DNA of 64,000 nucleotides from G965213525 sp965213525 (GCA_965213525.1 OZ243889.1:1302001-1366000), one strand, 5' to 3'; shown: positions 41,608 through 51,161, numbered from the stretch's first letter. Notes: a model not told the origin generated them from the sequence alone. Program-made: numbers and translations.

Positions 41608-42858
41608 CTACTTAGGGATGTCCTTCCAGGGGCCGGCGTCGGCCCGAGGCTCCTTGGGCAAGCCGAGGACCATCTCGCCGAGGATGTTGCGCTGGATCTC
41701 AGAGGACCCGGCGTAGATCGTCCCTGCCCGGGCGTTCAGGAACGTGTCGGTCCACGACCGGACGTCGGTCGCCGGCGTGCCCGGCGCATCGGTGGAGAAC
41801 GCCGACATCGGGGGTGTCCCCTCGGGGGCGAGGGCCGACGGGCCGAGGATGTCGACGGCCAGCCCGGTGACGACCCGGTGGTACTCCGACCAGAACAGCT
41901 TGCCGAGCGCGGCCTCTGGCCCGGGGGACTCACCGGCCAGGAACCGGGTGAGGACCCGCTGTCCGTTCCACCGCATGATCTCGACCTTGGTGTGGCACCA
42001 CGCCATCTGCTGGCGGATGAGCGGGTCGTCGAGGACGCCCCGGTCGCGCGCCAGCTCGGTCAACCGATCGAGCTCGACGCGGAACGCGATCGACTGCGTC
42101 GCCGCCGCCTCACCTCGCTCGAAGCCGAGGAGGGTCATGGCGACCGCCCAGCCCCCGTTGGGTTCGCCGATGACGTTGTCCCTCGCGGTGCGCGCCTCGG
42201 TGAAGAAGACCTCGTTGAACTCGGACTCGCCCGAGATCATCCGGATGGGCCGCACGTCGACGCCGGGCTGGTCCATGGGCACCAGCAGGAAGCTGATGCC
42301 CTTGTGCTTCGCCGCGGTCGGGTCGGTTCGGGCGAGCACGAAGATCCAGTTGGCGAGGTGACCGGCCGACGTCCAGATCTTCTGGCCGTCGATGATCCAC
42401 TCGTCGCCGTCGAGCTGGGCTCGACAGCCCAGGTTGCCGAGATCGGACCCGGCGTTGGGCTCGGAGTAGCCCTGGCACCACAGATCCTCGCCGCTCAGGA
42501 TGCGAGGCAGGAAGTGCGCCTTCTGGGCGTCGGTGCCCCAGTGCAGGATGGTGTTGCCGACCATCTGGATGCCGAAGGTGTCGTTGGGGCCGCTGGTGGG
42601 GACGCCGGCTCGCGCGAACTCCTCGGCCATGGTGACCCGTTCGAGGTCGCTCAGGCCGCCGCCGCCGTACTCCTCGGGCCAGTCCGGGGCCAGGAGACCG
42701 TGCTCGTAGAGCGTCGAGCGCCACTCGGTGACGAAGCGCTCGCGCTCGCCGGGGGCCAGGGCCCCGATGCCCCGCCAGTTGCTGGGAAGCTGCTCGGCGA
42801 GGAAGGCCTGCACCTTCTCGCGGTAGATCTCGGCCTCGGCGGGGGCGGTCGGCTGCAT
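41608..42858 (-). CDS. Acyl-CoA dehydrogenase family protein
   Basis: FAD flavoprotein, 416 residues. Signature blocks: PEEYGGGGLSDLE, WCQGYSEPNAGSDLGNL, IWTSAGHLANWIFVLART, the helical C-domain starting at ERGEAAATQ and the closing GTIYAGSSEIQRNILGE. The substrate is unknown. The frame is open to 43512, but ATG 42858 lies 7 bases after a TAGCGT hexamer and begins the family N-terminus. Divergent to the moxR operon. Confidence 0.88.
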   Translation of the reverse strand: MQPTAPAEAEIYREKVQAFLAEQLPSNWRGIGALAPGERERFVTEWRSTLYEHGLLAPDWPEEYGGGGLSDLERVTMAEEFARAGVPTSGPNDTFGIQMVGNTILHWGTDAQKAHFLPRILSGEDLWCQGYSEPNAGSDLGNLGCRAQLDGDEWIIDGQKIWTSAGHLANWIFVLARTDPTAAKHKGISFLLVPMDQPGVDVRPIRMISGESEFNEVFFTEARTARDNVIGEPNGGWAVAMTLLGFERGEAAATQSIAFRVELDRLTELARDRGVLDDPLIRQQMAWCHTKVEIMRWNGQRVLTRFLAGESPGPEAALGKLFWSEYHRVVTGLAVDILGPSALAPEGTPPMSAFSTDAPGTPATDVRSWTDTFLNARAGTIYAGSSEIQRNILGEMVLGLPKEPRADAGPWKDIPK

Positions 42859-42865
42859 GGCACGC

Positions 42866-42871
42866 ACGCTA
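42866..42871 (-). promoter_or_regulatory. -10 hexamer TAGCGT, acyl-CoA dehydrogenase
   Basis: TAGCGT on the minus strand ends 7 bases before ATG 42858. Confidence 0.5.
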
Positions 42872-42978
42872 GTGCCGGGCTGGGTCACCGGCACGGGCCA
42901 CCGAGGGCCCTGCGGGGCGCACGGTGGTGGCCGTCCTGCACGCGTCCCTGCGCCCTGCCGCGGCGCACAGGCCACCTC

Positions 42979-42984
42979 TAGGCT
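42979..42984 (+). promoter_or_regulatory. -10 hexamer TAGGCT, moxR operon
   Basis: TAGGCT ends 9 bases before GTG 42994. An out-of-frame ATG lies between them and hits a stop at once, so GTG is the start. Confidence 0.4.
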
Positions 42985-42993
42985 GGCCATGAC

Positions 42994-44007
42994 GTGACCG
43001 ACGGTGACATGACCCCCGCGCCCACCACCCCCGCGCCCACCGCGACCTTGGATCAGCGGCCCAGCTTCGCCGCGTCGTTCGATCGCATCGTCGCGAACGT
43101 CGAGCAGGTCATCCAGGGCAAGCGCGACGTGGTGGAGAAGAGCCTGCTCTGCCTGCTCGCCGAGGGCCACCTGTTGCTCGAGGACGTGCCCGGCGTCGGC
43201 AAGACCAGCCTGGCCAAGGCCCTTGCCCGGTCCATCGCCGGATCGTTCGGTCGGGTGCAGTTCACCCCGGACGTCTTGCCCACCGACGTCGTCGGCGTCT
43301 CGGTGTGGGACAAGGCGAGCGGCGAGTTCCAGTTCCGTGCCGGGCCGGTGTTCCACCACGTCCTGCTCGCCGACGAGATCAACCGGGCCTCGCCCAAGAC
43401 CCAGAGCGCGCTGTTGGAGGCGATGGAGGAGCGCCAGGTCACCGTCGACGGCCGCACCCACCCGCTCGACCTCCCCTTCATGGTGATCGCCACCCAGAAC
43501 CCGCTCGAGCACGAGGGCACCTACCCGCTCCCCGAGTCACAGCTCGACCGCTTCTTCATGCGCCTGTCGGTCGGGTACCCCTCACCGGAGTGGGCCGTGC
43601 AGATCCTCGACACCCACGGCGGCGACGTCGCCCGTGCCGACGGCGTCCGCCCGGTCGCCTCCCCCGCCGACCTGGCCGCCATGTCGGCGGCGGTGCGCTC
43701 GGTGCACGTGGCCCGGTCCCTCCAGCGCTACATCGTCGACCTGGCCGAGACCAGCCGCCGCCATCCATCGGTCGCGCTCGGCATCTCGCCCCGGGCCACC
43801 TTGGCCCTCCAGCGCGCCGGCCGGGCCCGAGCGGCGGCCAGCGGACGCAGCTACGTCGTCCCCGACGACCTCATCGACCTGGCGGTCGCCGTGCTCGGCC
43901 ACCGGGTCTCGCTCACCCAGGAGGCCCAGCTGCGCGGAGCGTCGGCCGATGACGTCGTGCGCGAGATCGTCCGCTCGGTGCCCGTCCCGAGCGGCGCCTC
44001 GGCCTGA
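42994..44007 (+). CDS. MoxR-family AAA+ ATPase
   Basis: 337 residues. Walker A EDVPGVGKTS (63-72, Lys70), Walker B HHVLLADEINRASPKTQSAL, sensor MVIATQNPLEHEGTYPLPE and LDRFFMRLSVGYP are the MoxR pattern; a C-terminal lid follows. MoxR proteins act as chaperones for partners encoded alongside, usually DUF58 and VWA or transglutaminase proteins, as here. The first 25 residues are a Thr/Pro-rich leader. Confidence 0.9.
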   Translation: MTDGDMTPAPTTPAPTATLDQRPSFAASFDRIVANVEQVIQGKRDVVEKSLLCLLAEGHLLLEDVPGVGKTSLAKALARSIAGSFGRVQFTPDVLPTDVVGVSVWDKASGEFQFRAGPVFHHVLLADEINRASPKTQSALLEAMEERQVTVDGRTHPLDLPFMVIATQNPLEHEGTYPLPESQLDRFFMRLSVGYPSPEWAVQILDTHGGDVARADGVRPVASPADLAAMSAAVRSVHVARSLQRYIVDLAETSRRHPSVALGISPRATLALQRAGRARAAASGRSYVVPDDLIDLAVAVLGHRVSLTQEAQLRGASADDVVREIVRSVPVPSGASA

Positions 44008-44026
44008 TGCGACGCCCCGGCGCCAC

Positions 44027-45220
44027 GTGCTGACCGCCCGGGGGTGGGCCGCGCTGGGCTTCGCGCTGGTGGCCTTCGCCGTCGCCCGGGTGCTGGGGAT
44101 CGCCGAGCTGCACGTCGTGACCGCTGCGCTCGTCGCCGTCGTCGCCGTCAGCTGGGCGTGGACGGCGTCGGCCCGGCTGCGCCTCGGGGTGACGAGGCGG
44201 GTGCGGCCGGCTCGGGTCCACGCCGGGGACGACAGCCGGGTCCAGCTCGTGATCACCAACCGCAAGGGCCGGGCCACACCGGTCCTCGAGCTGCGCGACC
44301 CGGTCTCGGGCACCCCCGGTGCGACGACGGAGATCGGGCCGATCTCTGGGAACCAGACCACCCACCTCGTCTACCACCTGCCCACCGAGCGGCGGGGCGT
44401 GCTGCGCATCGGGCCCGCCACCCTCACCGTGACCGACCCGCTCGGGCTCGCCGCCGTGCGCCTCCAGGCCGCCCCGGTGTCCGAGGTGCTGGTGCTGCCC
44501 CGGGTCGTGCCACTGACCGGGGTGCCCTCGGCTCGTGGGCCCGACCGTCGACGCCAGGCCGCTTCGGCGTCAGCGATCGGGCGGGTCGGCGACGAGCTGT
44601 ACGCCCTGCGGGACTACGTCGTGGGTGATGACCTCCGGCGCGTGCACTGGCCCTCGACCGCCCGGCGTGGCGACCTCATGGTGCGCCACGACGAGCAACC
44701 GACCCAGGGCCACGTCACCGTGGTGGTCGACCTGCGCCCCGAGGTGCACGTCGGCCGTTCGCTCGAGCTCGCCGTCACCGCCGCCGCCAGCGTGGCGAGC
44801 GCGGCGACGGCCGCCGGTGACCGCGTCCGACTGGTCGGCACCGACGGCACCGACAGCGGCGACGGCACGGGCCCGGCCCACCTCGGTGCCCTCCTGGAGC
44901 GCCTCGCCGTCGTCCAGGCCCAACGTCGCCACGGGCTGCGAGCGACCCTTGCGAGGCTGCGCCGCTCGGCCGCCGGCGGCACCCTCGTGGTGGTCACCGG
45001 CCGCCTCGACGCCGGGGACCACCGCGAGCTGAGCGCCCAGAGGACGGCCTACGGGGCCACGATGGCCGTCGAGATCCACCCCAGCGCCCACGACGCCACC
45101 GTCGCGCCGCCCGTCAGCGGCGCGCCTGGCGACGTGGCCCGCTGGGATGCGAACACCACGCTGGCCGACGCCTGGCGCCGGGCGGCCCAGCGGCCCGTCC
45201 CTGCCGGCGCGCGACGATGA
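44027..45220 (+). CDS. DUF58 protein
   Basis: 397 residues. Two membrane helices at the N-terminus (about 5-44), then a beta-sandwich-like part and the DUF58 core GDELYALRDYVVGDDLRRVHWPSTAR, followed by VRHDEQP and a VWA-like VVVDLRPEV strand. It is expected to work with the MoxR ATPase at the membrane; the process is unknown. The long frame from 43634 is out of phase with moxR and is rejected; GTG 44027 begins 19 bases after the moxR stop. Confidence 0.85.
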   Translation: MLTARGWAALGFALVAFAVARVLGIAELHVVTAALVAVVAVSWAWTASARLRLGVTRRVRPARVHAGDDSRVQLVITNRKGRATPVLELRDPVSGTPGATTEIGPISGNQTTHLVYHLPTERRGVLRIGPATLTVTDPLGLAAVRLQAAPVSEVLVLPRVVPLTGVPSARGPDRRRQAASASAIGRVGDELYALRDYVVGDDLRRVHWPSTARRGDLMVRHDEQPTQGHVTVVVDLRPEVHVGRSLELAVTAAASVASAATAAGDRVRLVGTDGTDSGDGTGPAHLGALLERLAVVQAQRRHGLRATLARLRRSAAGGTLVVVTGRLDAGDHRELSAQRTAYGATMAVEIHPSAHDATVAPPVSGAPGDVARWDANTTLADAWRRAAQRPVPAGARR

Positions 45221-47640
45221 CCGCCACCGTCGGGCCCGACCGCTCACCCCCGGGGGGCCCGCCCCCGCCTCACCCCGGGCCCGGGCCGGATCAGACGACA
45301 TCCCCCCCTCGGGCCAGCGGGTCCCGGGCGACCCCGCACGCAACCCCCGGGGACCCCGACCCGACCGGCGCCGAGCTGGCGCTGGCCGCAGTGACCGTGA
45401 TCGCCATCGCCGGCATGGCCCGCCTGTTCGCCGACGACGTCGTGCTCGTCGACGTCGTCCTCGCCGGCCTCCTCGCCCACCTCGTCGGCGCCGGGGCGCG
45501 TCGTGTGGGCCTCGGGTCGATCCTGGGCGCACTCGTCCACGTCGGCGGGGCGGTCGGCCTCATCGCGTGGTTGCGGTACCCCGACCTGTTGGTGTGGGGG
45601 CTGCCCGGGCGCGAGGCCTTCGAGGCCGCCGCCGCTGACATCGCCGAGGCGTGGGATGCGTTCGGCATCGTCAAGGCCCCCGTCGAGGTGCTGCCGGGCT
45701 TCGTCGTCGCGTCGATGGTGGCGGCCTGGCTCTGCGGCGCCGCCGCTGACACGGGCGCATTCCGAGCCCGCCTCCCGGTCCAGGCCCTCATCCCGAGCGC
45801 CACCCTGGTCGTGTTCGTCGGCATGCTCGGCACCGACGAGCGACACACGTTCGGAGCAGCGGCCTGGATCGCCGCCGCCCTGGCGTTCCTCGTCATCGAA
45901 CGCCAACGGCACCGACGAGGCCGCTCGGCCGCAGCACGACACCGGGGTCGCCACCTCGTGCGCCTCGGAGTGGGTCTGGCTCTCATCGCAGGCCTGGCCG
46001 GCCTGATCACCGGCCCCCTCGTGCCGGGTGCCGACGAAGAGGCCCTCGTCGACTGGAAGTCGCTCGACGGTGGCAACGGAAGCGGGGCGCGCACCGCGCT
46101 CAGCCCCCTGGTCGACATCCGCGGTCGCCTCACCGAGCAGTCCGACGACGAGCTGTTCACGGTCACCGCCGACGAGCCGGCGTACTGGCGCACGACAGCC
46201 CTGGACCGGTTCGAGGACGACGTGTGGCGCTTCGAGGGCAGCTACCGGGAGCTGTCAGGTCCGCTGCCGACCGCCGCGGACCCCGCCGAGGCCACCGAGA
46301 TCGTCCAGACCGTCGAGGTGGGCGCGCTGGACAGCGTGTGGCTACCCGCCGCCTTCGTACCGGTCTCCCTCGGTGACGGGGCGGGGGTGAGGTACAACGC
46401 CGAGTCGGCGACGCTGTTCCGGGGCGACGGCATCGAGGGCCTCACCTACGAGGTGACCTCGGCGGTCCCCCGCCACGACGCCGAGACGCTGCGTCAGACG
46501 ACGGGCCCGGTCGATGCGGCGTTCGTCGAGCGCAACACCGACCTGCCCGAGGACTTCAGCCCGGCCGCCCGGGCCGAGGCCGAGCGCATCACCGCCGGCC
46601 TCACCAACGACTACGACCGGGCGCGCGCCCTCCAGGACTTCTTCCTCGCCAACTTCACCTACGACCTGGCCGTCGGTGGTGGGCACAGCTCTGACCGGGT
46701 GGAGGCGTTCCTCGAGCAACGCAGGGGCTACTGCGAGCAGTTCGCCGGGACCATGGCGGCCATGGCCCGCCACCTCGGCATCCCCGCCCGAGTGGCCGTC
46801 GGGTTCACCTGGGGCGAGACCACAGCGGCCGAGACCTACCTGGTGCGGGGCCGCAACTACCACGCCTGGCCCGAGGTCCACTTCGCCGGCATCGGATGGG
46901 TCGCGTTCGAGCCCACCCCCGGTCGCGGCGCACCAGGCAACCAGTCCTACACCGGGGTGCCGCCCCAGCAGGCCAGCGAGGACGGTGCGGTTCCGCCGTC
47001 GACGACGGTCGCTCCCGTCGAGGTGCCCGACGTGGGCGCCCTCACCCCTGGCCTCGCGACACCCGACCTGCCCGAGGCGGCCCCGTCGGCCCCGTCGGCC
47101 GCTGATGACGGCGGCCTCGGCCCGGTGACCTGGGCGCTGCTCGGCCTCCTCGCCCTGACCGGCCTCGCGGTGGTGGGGGTGCCGAGCCTGCGCCGGCGGG
47201 TGCAGCGGGGCCGCTGCACGTCAGCCCCTGACCCCGCGGCCCGGGTGCGCGCCGCGTGGCGGGGGCTCGAGCAGGCCGTCGCCTGTACGCACGGGGCGCC
47301 CTATGAGACCGAGTCACACGTCTCCTACGCCCGCCGGATCGCCGGGGCGTTGGGGCTGCCCCGGGCCGATCTCGACGGCGTGGCCGAGGCCGCCGACGCC
47401 GCCACCTTCGGCGGCCCGGTGACCGCAGGTGACGCCGACCGCGCCGTGGCGACCATCACCGGCCTCATCCGTCGCATCGAGGGCTCTGGCGATCGGCGGA
47501 CGCGGTGGCGTCGCCGGCTCGACCCCCGCCCGTTGCTGCTGGCCTGGCCCCGGCGTCGTCGAGGGGCGGCCCCCTCGTCGCCTCGCACCCCAGACCGCAG
47601 TCGTCGACCCGTTCGGGGTCTGACCTCTGGCCACGGCTGA
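45217..47640 (+). CDS. TgpA-like membrane transglutaminase
   Basis: 807 residues: Pro-rich leader, about five membrane helices (about 52-265), an extracytoplasmic region with the transglutaminase domain (Cys506 in GYCEQFAGTM, His549 in YHAWPEVH, then WVAFEPTPG), a Pro/Ala linker, one more helix (about 630-650) and a C-terminal cytoplasmic DUF4129-like part. ATG 45217 overlaps the DUF58 stop (ATGA). The moxR-DUF58-tgpA operon is widespread; the substrate is unknown, with an envelope role suspected. Confidence 0.88.
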   Translation: MTATVGPDRSPPGGPPPPHPGPGPDQTTSPPRASGSRATPHATPGDPDPTGAELALAAVTVIAIAGMARLFADDVVLVDVVLAGLLAHLVGAGARRVGLGSILGALVHVGGAVGLIAWLRYPDLLVWGLPGREAFEAAAADIAEAWDAFGIVKAPVEVLPGFVVASMVAAWLCGAAADTGAFRARLPVQALIPSATLVVFVGMLGTDERHTFGAAAWIAAALAFLVIERQRHRRGRSAAARHRGRHLVRLGVGLALIAGLAGLITGPLVPGADEEALVDWKSLDGGNGSGARTALSPLVDIRGRLTEQSDDELFTVTADEPAYWRTTALDRFEDDVWRFEGSYRELSGPLPTAADPAEATEIVQTVEVGALDSVWLPAAFVPVSLGDGAGVRYNAESATLFRGDGIEGLTYEVTSAVPRHDAETLRQTTGPVDAAFVERNTDLPEDFSPAARAEAERITAGLTNDYDRARALQDFFLANFTYDLAVGGGHSSDRVEAFLEQRRGYCEQFAGTMAAMARHLGIPARVAVGFTWGETTAAETYLVRGRNYHAWPEVHFAGIGWVAFEPTPGRGAPGNQSYTGVPPQQASEDGAVPPSTTVAPVEVPDVGALTPGLATPDLPEAAPSAPSAADDGGLGPVTWALLGLLALTGLAVVGVPSLRRRVQRGRCTSAPDPAARVRAAWRGLEQAVACTHGAPYETESHVSYARRIAGALGLPRADLDGVAEAADAATFGGPVTAGDADRAVATITGLIRRIEGSGDRRTRWRRRLDPRPLLLAWPRRRRGAAPSSPRTPDRSRRPVRGLTSGHG

Positions 47641-47653
47641 TCCGTGCCGATGG

Positions 47654-48019
47654 TCAGTCGTCGTTGCGGAAGCGGCGGCGGAAGCGCTCGTTGAGGTTGG
47701 CGCTCGGAGCCCTGCCCCGCATCGACCCGGTCACCTGCTCGAGACCGGCCTTGCCAAGGCGTCGTGCGTTGCGCTCGATGACCACCGCAGCAGCGAAGAC
47801 GCCGAGGAAGCCGACGAACGACAGCCAGTGCGACACCTGCAGCATGGCGACGAGGAACACCGCCGCCAGCACGAACCCCAGCAGCGCCCAGCGGATGTTC
47901 CTGAAGGCGTGACGGTAGAGGGTCGTCTCGCCGACTTCGCGGGCGAACTCGGGATCGTCCTGGTAGAACCGCTCCTCGATCTGACTGAGGATTCGCTGTT
48001 CGTCCTCGCTGAGCGGCAC
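47654..48019 (-). CDS. DUF3040 membrane protein
   Basis: 121 residues. The N-terminal MPLSEDEQRILSQIEERFYQDDPEFA is the DUF3040 hallmark; two membrane helices follow (about 42-60 and 66-83), then a basic tail. Function unknown. GTG 48019 has GGAGGGG 4 bases upstream. In many actinobacteria this family accompanies the mraZ region; here it converges with tgpA instead. Confidence 0.87.
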   Translation of the reverse strand: MPLSEDEQRILSQIEERFYQDDPEFAREVGETTLYRHAFRNIRWALLGFVLAAVFLVAMLQVSHWLSFVGFLGVFAAAVVIERNARRLGKAGLEQVTGSMRGRAPSANLNERFRRRFRNDD

Positions 48020-48240
48020 GCACCCCTCCGAGCTCTCACGTCACCTGATCATCGCACAGGGTGATCGCACCGACAACGCGCCGATGACCACCCGTTCTGT
48101 CGTCTGCAGCCACGCGCAGTCGAGCGATCGGGTACCCCGTCGAGCTGCCCTCGAACCGCTGGCGGACCTCACCTCGAGCGGGTGCTCGGCTCGGGCGCTG
48201 GTGGACGCGTCGTGGGTGAGGCAGCGGGCGGCTCGCCTCC

Positions 48241-48246
48241 TACCCT
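48241..48246 (+). promoter_or_regulatory. -10 hexamer TACCCT before small membrane gene
   Basis: TACCCT ends 8 bases before GTG 48255. Confidence 0.35.
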
Positions 48247-48254
48247 GCACCCTC

Positions 48255-48695
48255 GTGGTCGACGCCACCGGGACCGACGACGACGACCGACGGGCGCCCG
48301 CTGCGGGGCCCGACGACGAGGCGCTGCGACGCCGCCTGGCCGGCGACGAGGGCTACGCCTTGACCGCTCTGCCCTCGGCCGGCGCCCGGCTGCTGGCGTT
48401 CACCGCCGTCATCCTCGCCGGGGTCTGCGGCGGGGTGATCGGGTGGTCGGTCACCGACCTGCAGTGCACCGGCGAAGGGTGTGACGCCGTGGTGGCCGGC
48501 GGGGCGTTGGGCGGCGCAGCGTTGGCGGCGGTCGGGGTGGCCGTCGTGGCGGTGCTGGTGCTGCGAGCGATGAGCGAGTGGAAGGACGTCGCCCCTCACG
48601 ACCACCGCTCGGCCGACGGACACACCACTAGGGGGCGTCGGCGAGGGCAGCGACCGTCCGGTCGATCCCGGCGTCATCCACGTCGAGGTGGGTGA
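48255..48695 (+). CDS. Hypothetical membrane protein
   Basis: 146 residues, unknown family. An acidic, Asp-rich N-terminus (ATGTDDDDRRAP), two membrane helices (about 46-66 and 80-104) separated by a short loop with two cysteines (LQCTGEGCD, possibly a disulfide) and a basic His/Arg/Gly tail. GTG 48255 is preferred to the longer frame from 48084 because of the -10 hexamer. The 3' end overlaps the convergent threonine aldolase gene by 68 bases. Confidence 0.6.
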   Translation: MVDATGTDDDDRRAPAAGPDDEALRRRLAGDEGYALTALPSAGARLLAFTAVILAGVCGGVIGWSVTDLQCTGEGCDAVVAGGALGGAALAAVGVAVVAVLVLRAMSEWKDVAPHDHRSADGHTTRGRRRGQRPSGRSRRHPRRGG

Positions 48696-49638
48696 CGAAG
48701 CGGACGGTGTCGGGGGCGACCGAACCCGCGCGGATCCCCCGGTCGGCGAGGTGGGCGAGCACGCCGGCCGGTCGCTCGTGGCGGAACAGCACGATGTTGG
48801 TCCGCACCTCCTCGGGTGCCGCCAGCGCCGTCGGCCACCGCTGGGCCACCGCCTCGGCCAGGCGACGCGCCCGATCGTGGTCCTCGGCCAGTCGCGACAC
48901 CATCGTCTCGAGCGCGACCAGCCCAGCCGCAGCGAGCACGCCGGCCTGGCGCATGGCCCCGCCGAGTCGGCGCCGCTCGATGCGGGCTCGGTCGACCACG
49001 TCGGCGGGACCCCCCAGCACCGAGCCGACCGGTGCGCCGAGGCCCTTGGACAGACAGCACGACACGGTCGTCACCGGGGCGATCCACGAGGCGACGGGCG
49101 TGGCGTCGGCCACCTCGGCGTGGAAGAGCCGGGCGCCGTCGAGGTGCACCGGCATGCCCCGGCTGGCGACCGCCTCCAGTCGCTCGACCGGCCACGTGCG
49201 ACCGCCCGACATGAGGTGGGTGTTCTCGACGAAGATCGCCACCGGAGGGGGCTGGTGGTGGCGGGCGGCGTCGATGAAGCGGTCGACGTCGTCTGCGGCG
49301 ACGGTGCCGTCGTCGTCGTCGAGCAGATCGATCTGCACGCCGGCGTTCAGTGCCGCCGCCCCGGCTTCGAAGCGCACGATGTGCTGGCGACGCCCGGCGA
49401 GCACGAGGTCACCCGGACGGGTCAGCACGCGCAGCGCCGCCTGGTTGGCCATGATCCCCGACGGGACGAACATCGCCGCCTCGGTGCCGAAGCGCTCAGC
49501 GACCGCGGACTCGAGGCGGTTCACCGTCGGATCCTCGCCGTAGCCGTCGTCGCCGACCTCGGCATCTGCCATGGCCCGGCGCATCGCTGCGGTGGGGCGG
49601 GTCACGGTGTCTGAGCGCAGATCGACGACGTCGGTCAC
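48628..49638 (-). CDS. ltaE: Low-specificity L-threonine aldolase
   Basis: PLP enzyme splitting threonine to glycine and acetaldehyde; 336 residues. VVDLRSDTVTRPT opens the protein; DDGYGEDPTVNRLE, FVPSGIMANQ, VHLDGARLFHA (cofactor Asp) and CCLSKGLGAPVGS with Lys198 are typical. GTG 49638 follows TAGCTT by 8 bases. The start lies only 19 bases from that of the divergent inositol-phosphatase gene. The upstream frame to 49938 is antisense to that gene and is rejected. Confidence 0.9.
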   Translation of the reverse strand: MTDVVDLRSDTVTRPTAAMRRAMADAEVGDDGYGEDPTVNRLESAVAERFGTEAAMFVPSGIMANQAALRVLTRPGDLVLAGRRQHIVRFEAGAAALNAGVQIDLLDDDDGTVAADDVDRFIDAARHHQPPPVAIFVENTHLMSGGRTWPVERLEAVASRGMPVHLDGARLFHAEVADATPVASWIAPVTTVSCCLSKGLGAPVGSVLGGPADVVDRARIERRRLGGAMRQAGVLAAAGLVALETMVSRLAEDHDRARRLAEAVAQRWPTALAAPEEVRTNIVLFRHERPAGVLAHLADRGIRAGSVAPDTVRFVTHLDVDDAGIDRTVAALADAP

Positions 49639-49646
49639 GTCGTACC

Positions 49647-49652
49647 AAGCTA
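49647..49652 (-). promoter_or_regulatory. -10 hexamer TAGCTT, threonine aldolase
   Basis: TAGCTT on the minus strand ends 8 bases before GTG 49638 and lies inside the 19-base gap between two divergent genes. Confidence 0.4.
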
Positions 49653-49657
49653 CGCCG

Positions 49658-50479
49658 GTGCCAGCAGCCGACCCCACCGAGCTGCTGGCCGTGGCCCACG
49701 ACGCCGCCGACGCCGCCGCTGCGATCCACCGGCGATCACGGGGCCGGCGGTTGCGGGCGGTCGCCAAGTCCTCCCCCACCGACCCGGTCACCGAGGTCGA
49801 CGACGCTGCTGAGGCAGCCGTGCTGGGCGTGCTCGGCCGGGCTCGGCCTGGCGACGGCGTGCTGGCCGAGGAGGGCGGGGCCGCTCCGGGGACGACCGGG
49901 GTGAGGTGGGTCGTCGACCCGCTCGACGGCACCGTCAACTACCTGTACGGCTACCCGGCCCATGCGGTGTCGGTGGCCGCCGAGATCGACGGCGAGGTCG
50001 TCGCCGGCGTCGTGATCGACACCGCCCACGACGAGAGGTGGTGGGCGGTGACCGGCGGTGGGGCTCACCGCGACGGCGACCGCCTGGTGCTCAACGCCGG
50101 ACCCCCGCTCGAACGGGCCCTGGTCGCCACCGGGTTCGCCTACGACGCCGCCACCCGGGTCACCCAGGGCGCCGTCCTGGCCGACCTGGTCCCCGTGGTG
50201 CGAGACGTGCGACGGGGCGGGTCGGCCGCCCTCGACCTCTGCTGGGTGGCAGCCGGGCGGGTCGACGCCTACTACGAGCGCGGCCTGCACCCCTGGGACC
50301 GAGCCGCTGGGGCCCTCGTCGTCGCCGAGGCCGGCGGCACGGTCACGGGCCTCTGGAGCCCCGGCGACGACGGCTGGACCGTTGCGGGCGGGTCGTCGAC
50401 CCATGGCGCCCTGCAGCGGTGGCTGGTCCGGAGGGTCGTTGTGCCGAGCAAAGACGCTCCCGAGGCGCCAAGCTGGTGA
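49658..50479 (+). CDS. Inositol-monophosphatase-family protein
   Basis: 273 residues of the Mg-dependent IMPase/FBPase fold: VLAEEGG (metal Glu), WVVDPLDGTVNYLYGYP (metal Asp pair) and GLHPWDRAAGALVVAEAGG (WDxAAG). Likely dephosphorylates inositol phosphate or a related sugar phosphate. GTG 49658 begins the conserved domain; earlier in-frame starts would be antisense to ltaE. The response regulator GTG follows the stop by one base. Confidence 0.85.
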   Translation: MPAADPTELLAVAHDAADAAAAIHRRSRGRRLRAVAKSSPTDPVTEVDDAAEAAVLGVLGRARPGDGVLAEEGGAAPGTTGVRWVVDPLDGTVNYLYGYPAHAVSVAAEIDGEVVAGVVIDTAHDERWWAVTGGGAHRDGDRLVLNAGPPLERALVATGFAYDAATRVTQGAVLADLVPVVRDVRRGGSAALDLCWVAAGRVDAYYERGLHPWDRAAGALVVAEAGGTVTGLWSPGDDGWTVAGGSSTHGALQRWLVRRVVVPSKDAPEAPSW

Positions 50480-50480
50480 G

Positions 50481-51161
50481 GTGGGGACCCGCATCTTGGC
50501 CGTGGAAGATGACGAGCGGATCCGTTCGGCGGTCAAGCTCGCCTTGGAGGACGAGGGGTGGACGGTCGAGGAGGCCGGCACCGGCGAGCACGCGCTCGAG
50601 CGCTTCGGCGCCGAACCCACCGACGTGGTCCTGATCGACATCATGTTGCCCGGCATCGACGGCTTCGAGCTGTGCCGGTCGATCCGCCGGACGAGCGACG
50701 TCCCCATCGTCATGGTGACCGCCCGCGACGACACCCACGACGTGGTGGCCGGGCTCGAGGCCGGGGCCGACGACTACCTCACCAAGCCCTTCGCCCCCAA
50801 GGAGCTGTCGGCTCGCATCCGGGCGCTGCTGCGGCGGGCCCGCTCGTCGGAGACCTCGACGTCAGCGATCGACGTCGGCGATCTCGAGATCAACCCCGAG
50901 CAGGGCTCGGTGCGCCGTGGAGGTGAGGAGGTCCACCTCACCAAGACCGAGTTCCGGCTGCTCTGCGAGCTCGCCTCGGCCCCGGGCAAGGTGTTCAGCC
51001 GCGAGGACCTCCTCGAGCGGGTGTGGGGCTACGGCTACTTCGGCGACGGCCGCCTGGTCGACGTCCACGTCCGCCGGCTGCGCACCAAGGTCGAGGCCGA
51101 CCCCGCCCACCCCCGTCACGTCGTCACGATGCGGGGCATGGGCTACAAGCTGCAGGCGTAG
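50481..51161 (+). CDS. mtrA: OmpR/PhoB-type response regulator, MtrA-like
   Basis: 226 residues. Receiver domain with acidic E9-D10-D11, phosphoacceptor Asp53 (LIDIMLPGIDG), Thr80 and Lys102 (DDYLTKPF); C-terminal winged helix with HLTKTEFRLLCELA, VFSREDLLERVWGYGYFGDGR and VHVRRLRTKVE. In MtrA-type systems it controls division and wall genes. The following MtrB-like kinase and GerMN lipoprotein support the MtrA name, though the fit is by order and family, not a proven orthology. GTG 50481 is one base after the previous stop. Confidence 0.82.
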   Translation: MGTRILAVEDDERIRSAVKLALEDEGWTVEEAGTGEHALERFGAEPTDVVLIDIMLPGIDGFELCRSIRRTSDVPIVMVTARDDTHDVVAGLEAGADDYLTKPFAPKELSARIRALLRRARSSETSTSAIDVGDLEINPEQGSVRRGGEEVHLTKTEFRLLCELASAPGKVFSREDLLERVWGYGYFGDGRLVDVHVRRLRTKVEADPAHPRHVVTMRGMGYKLQA

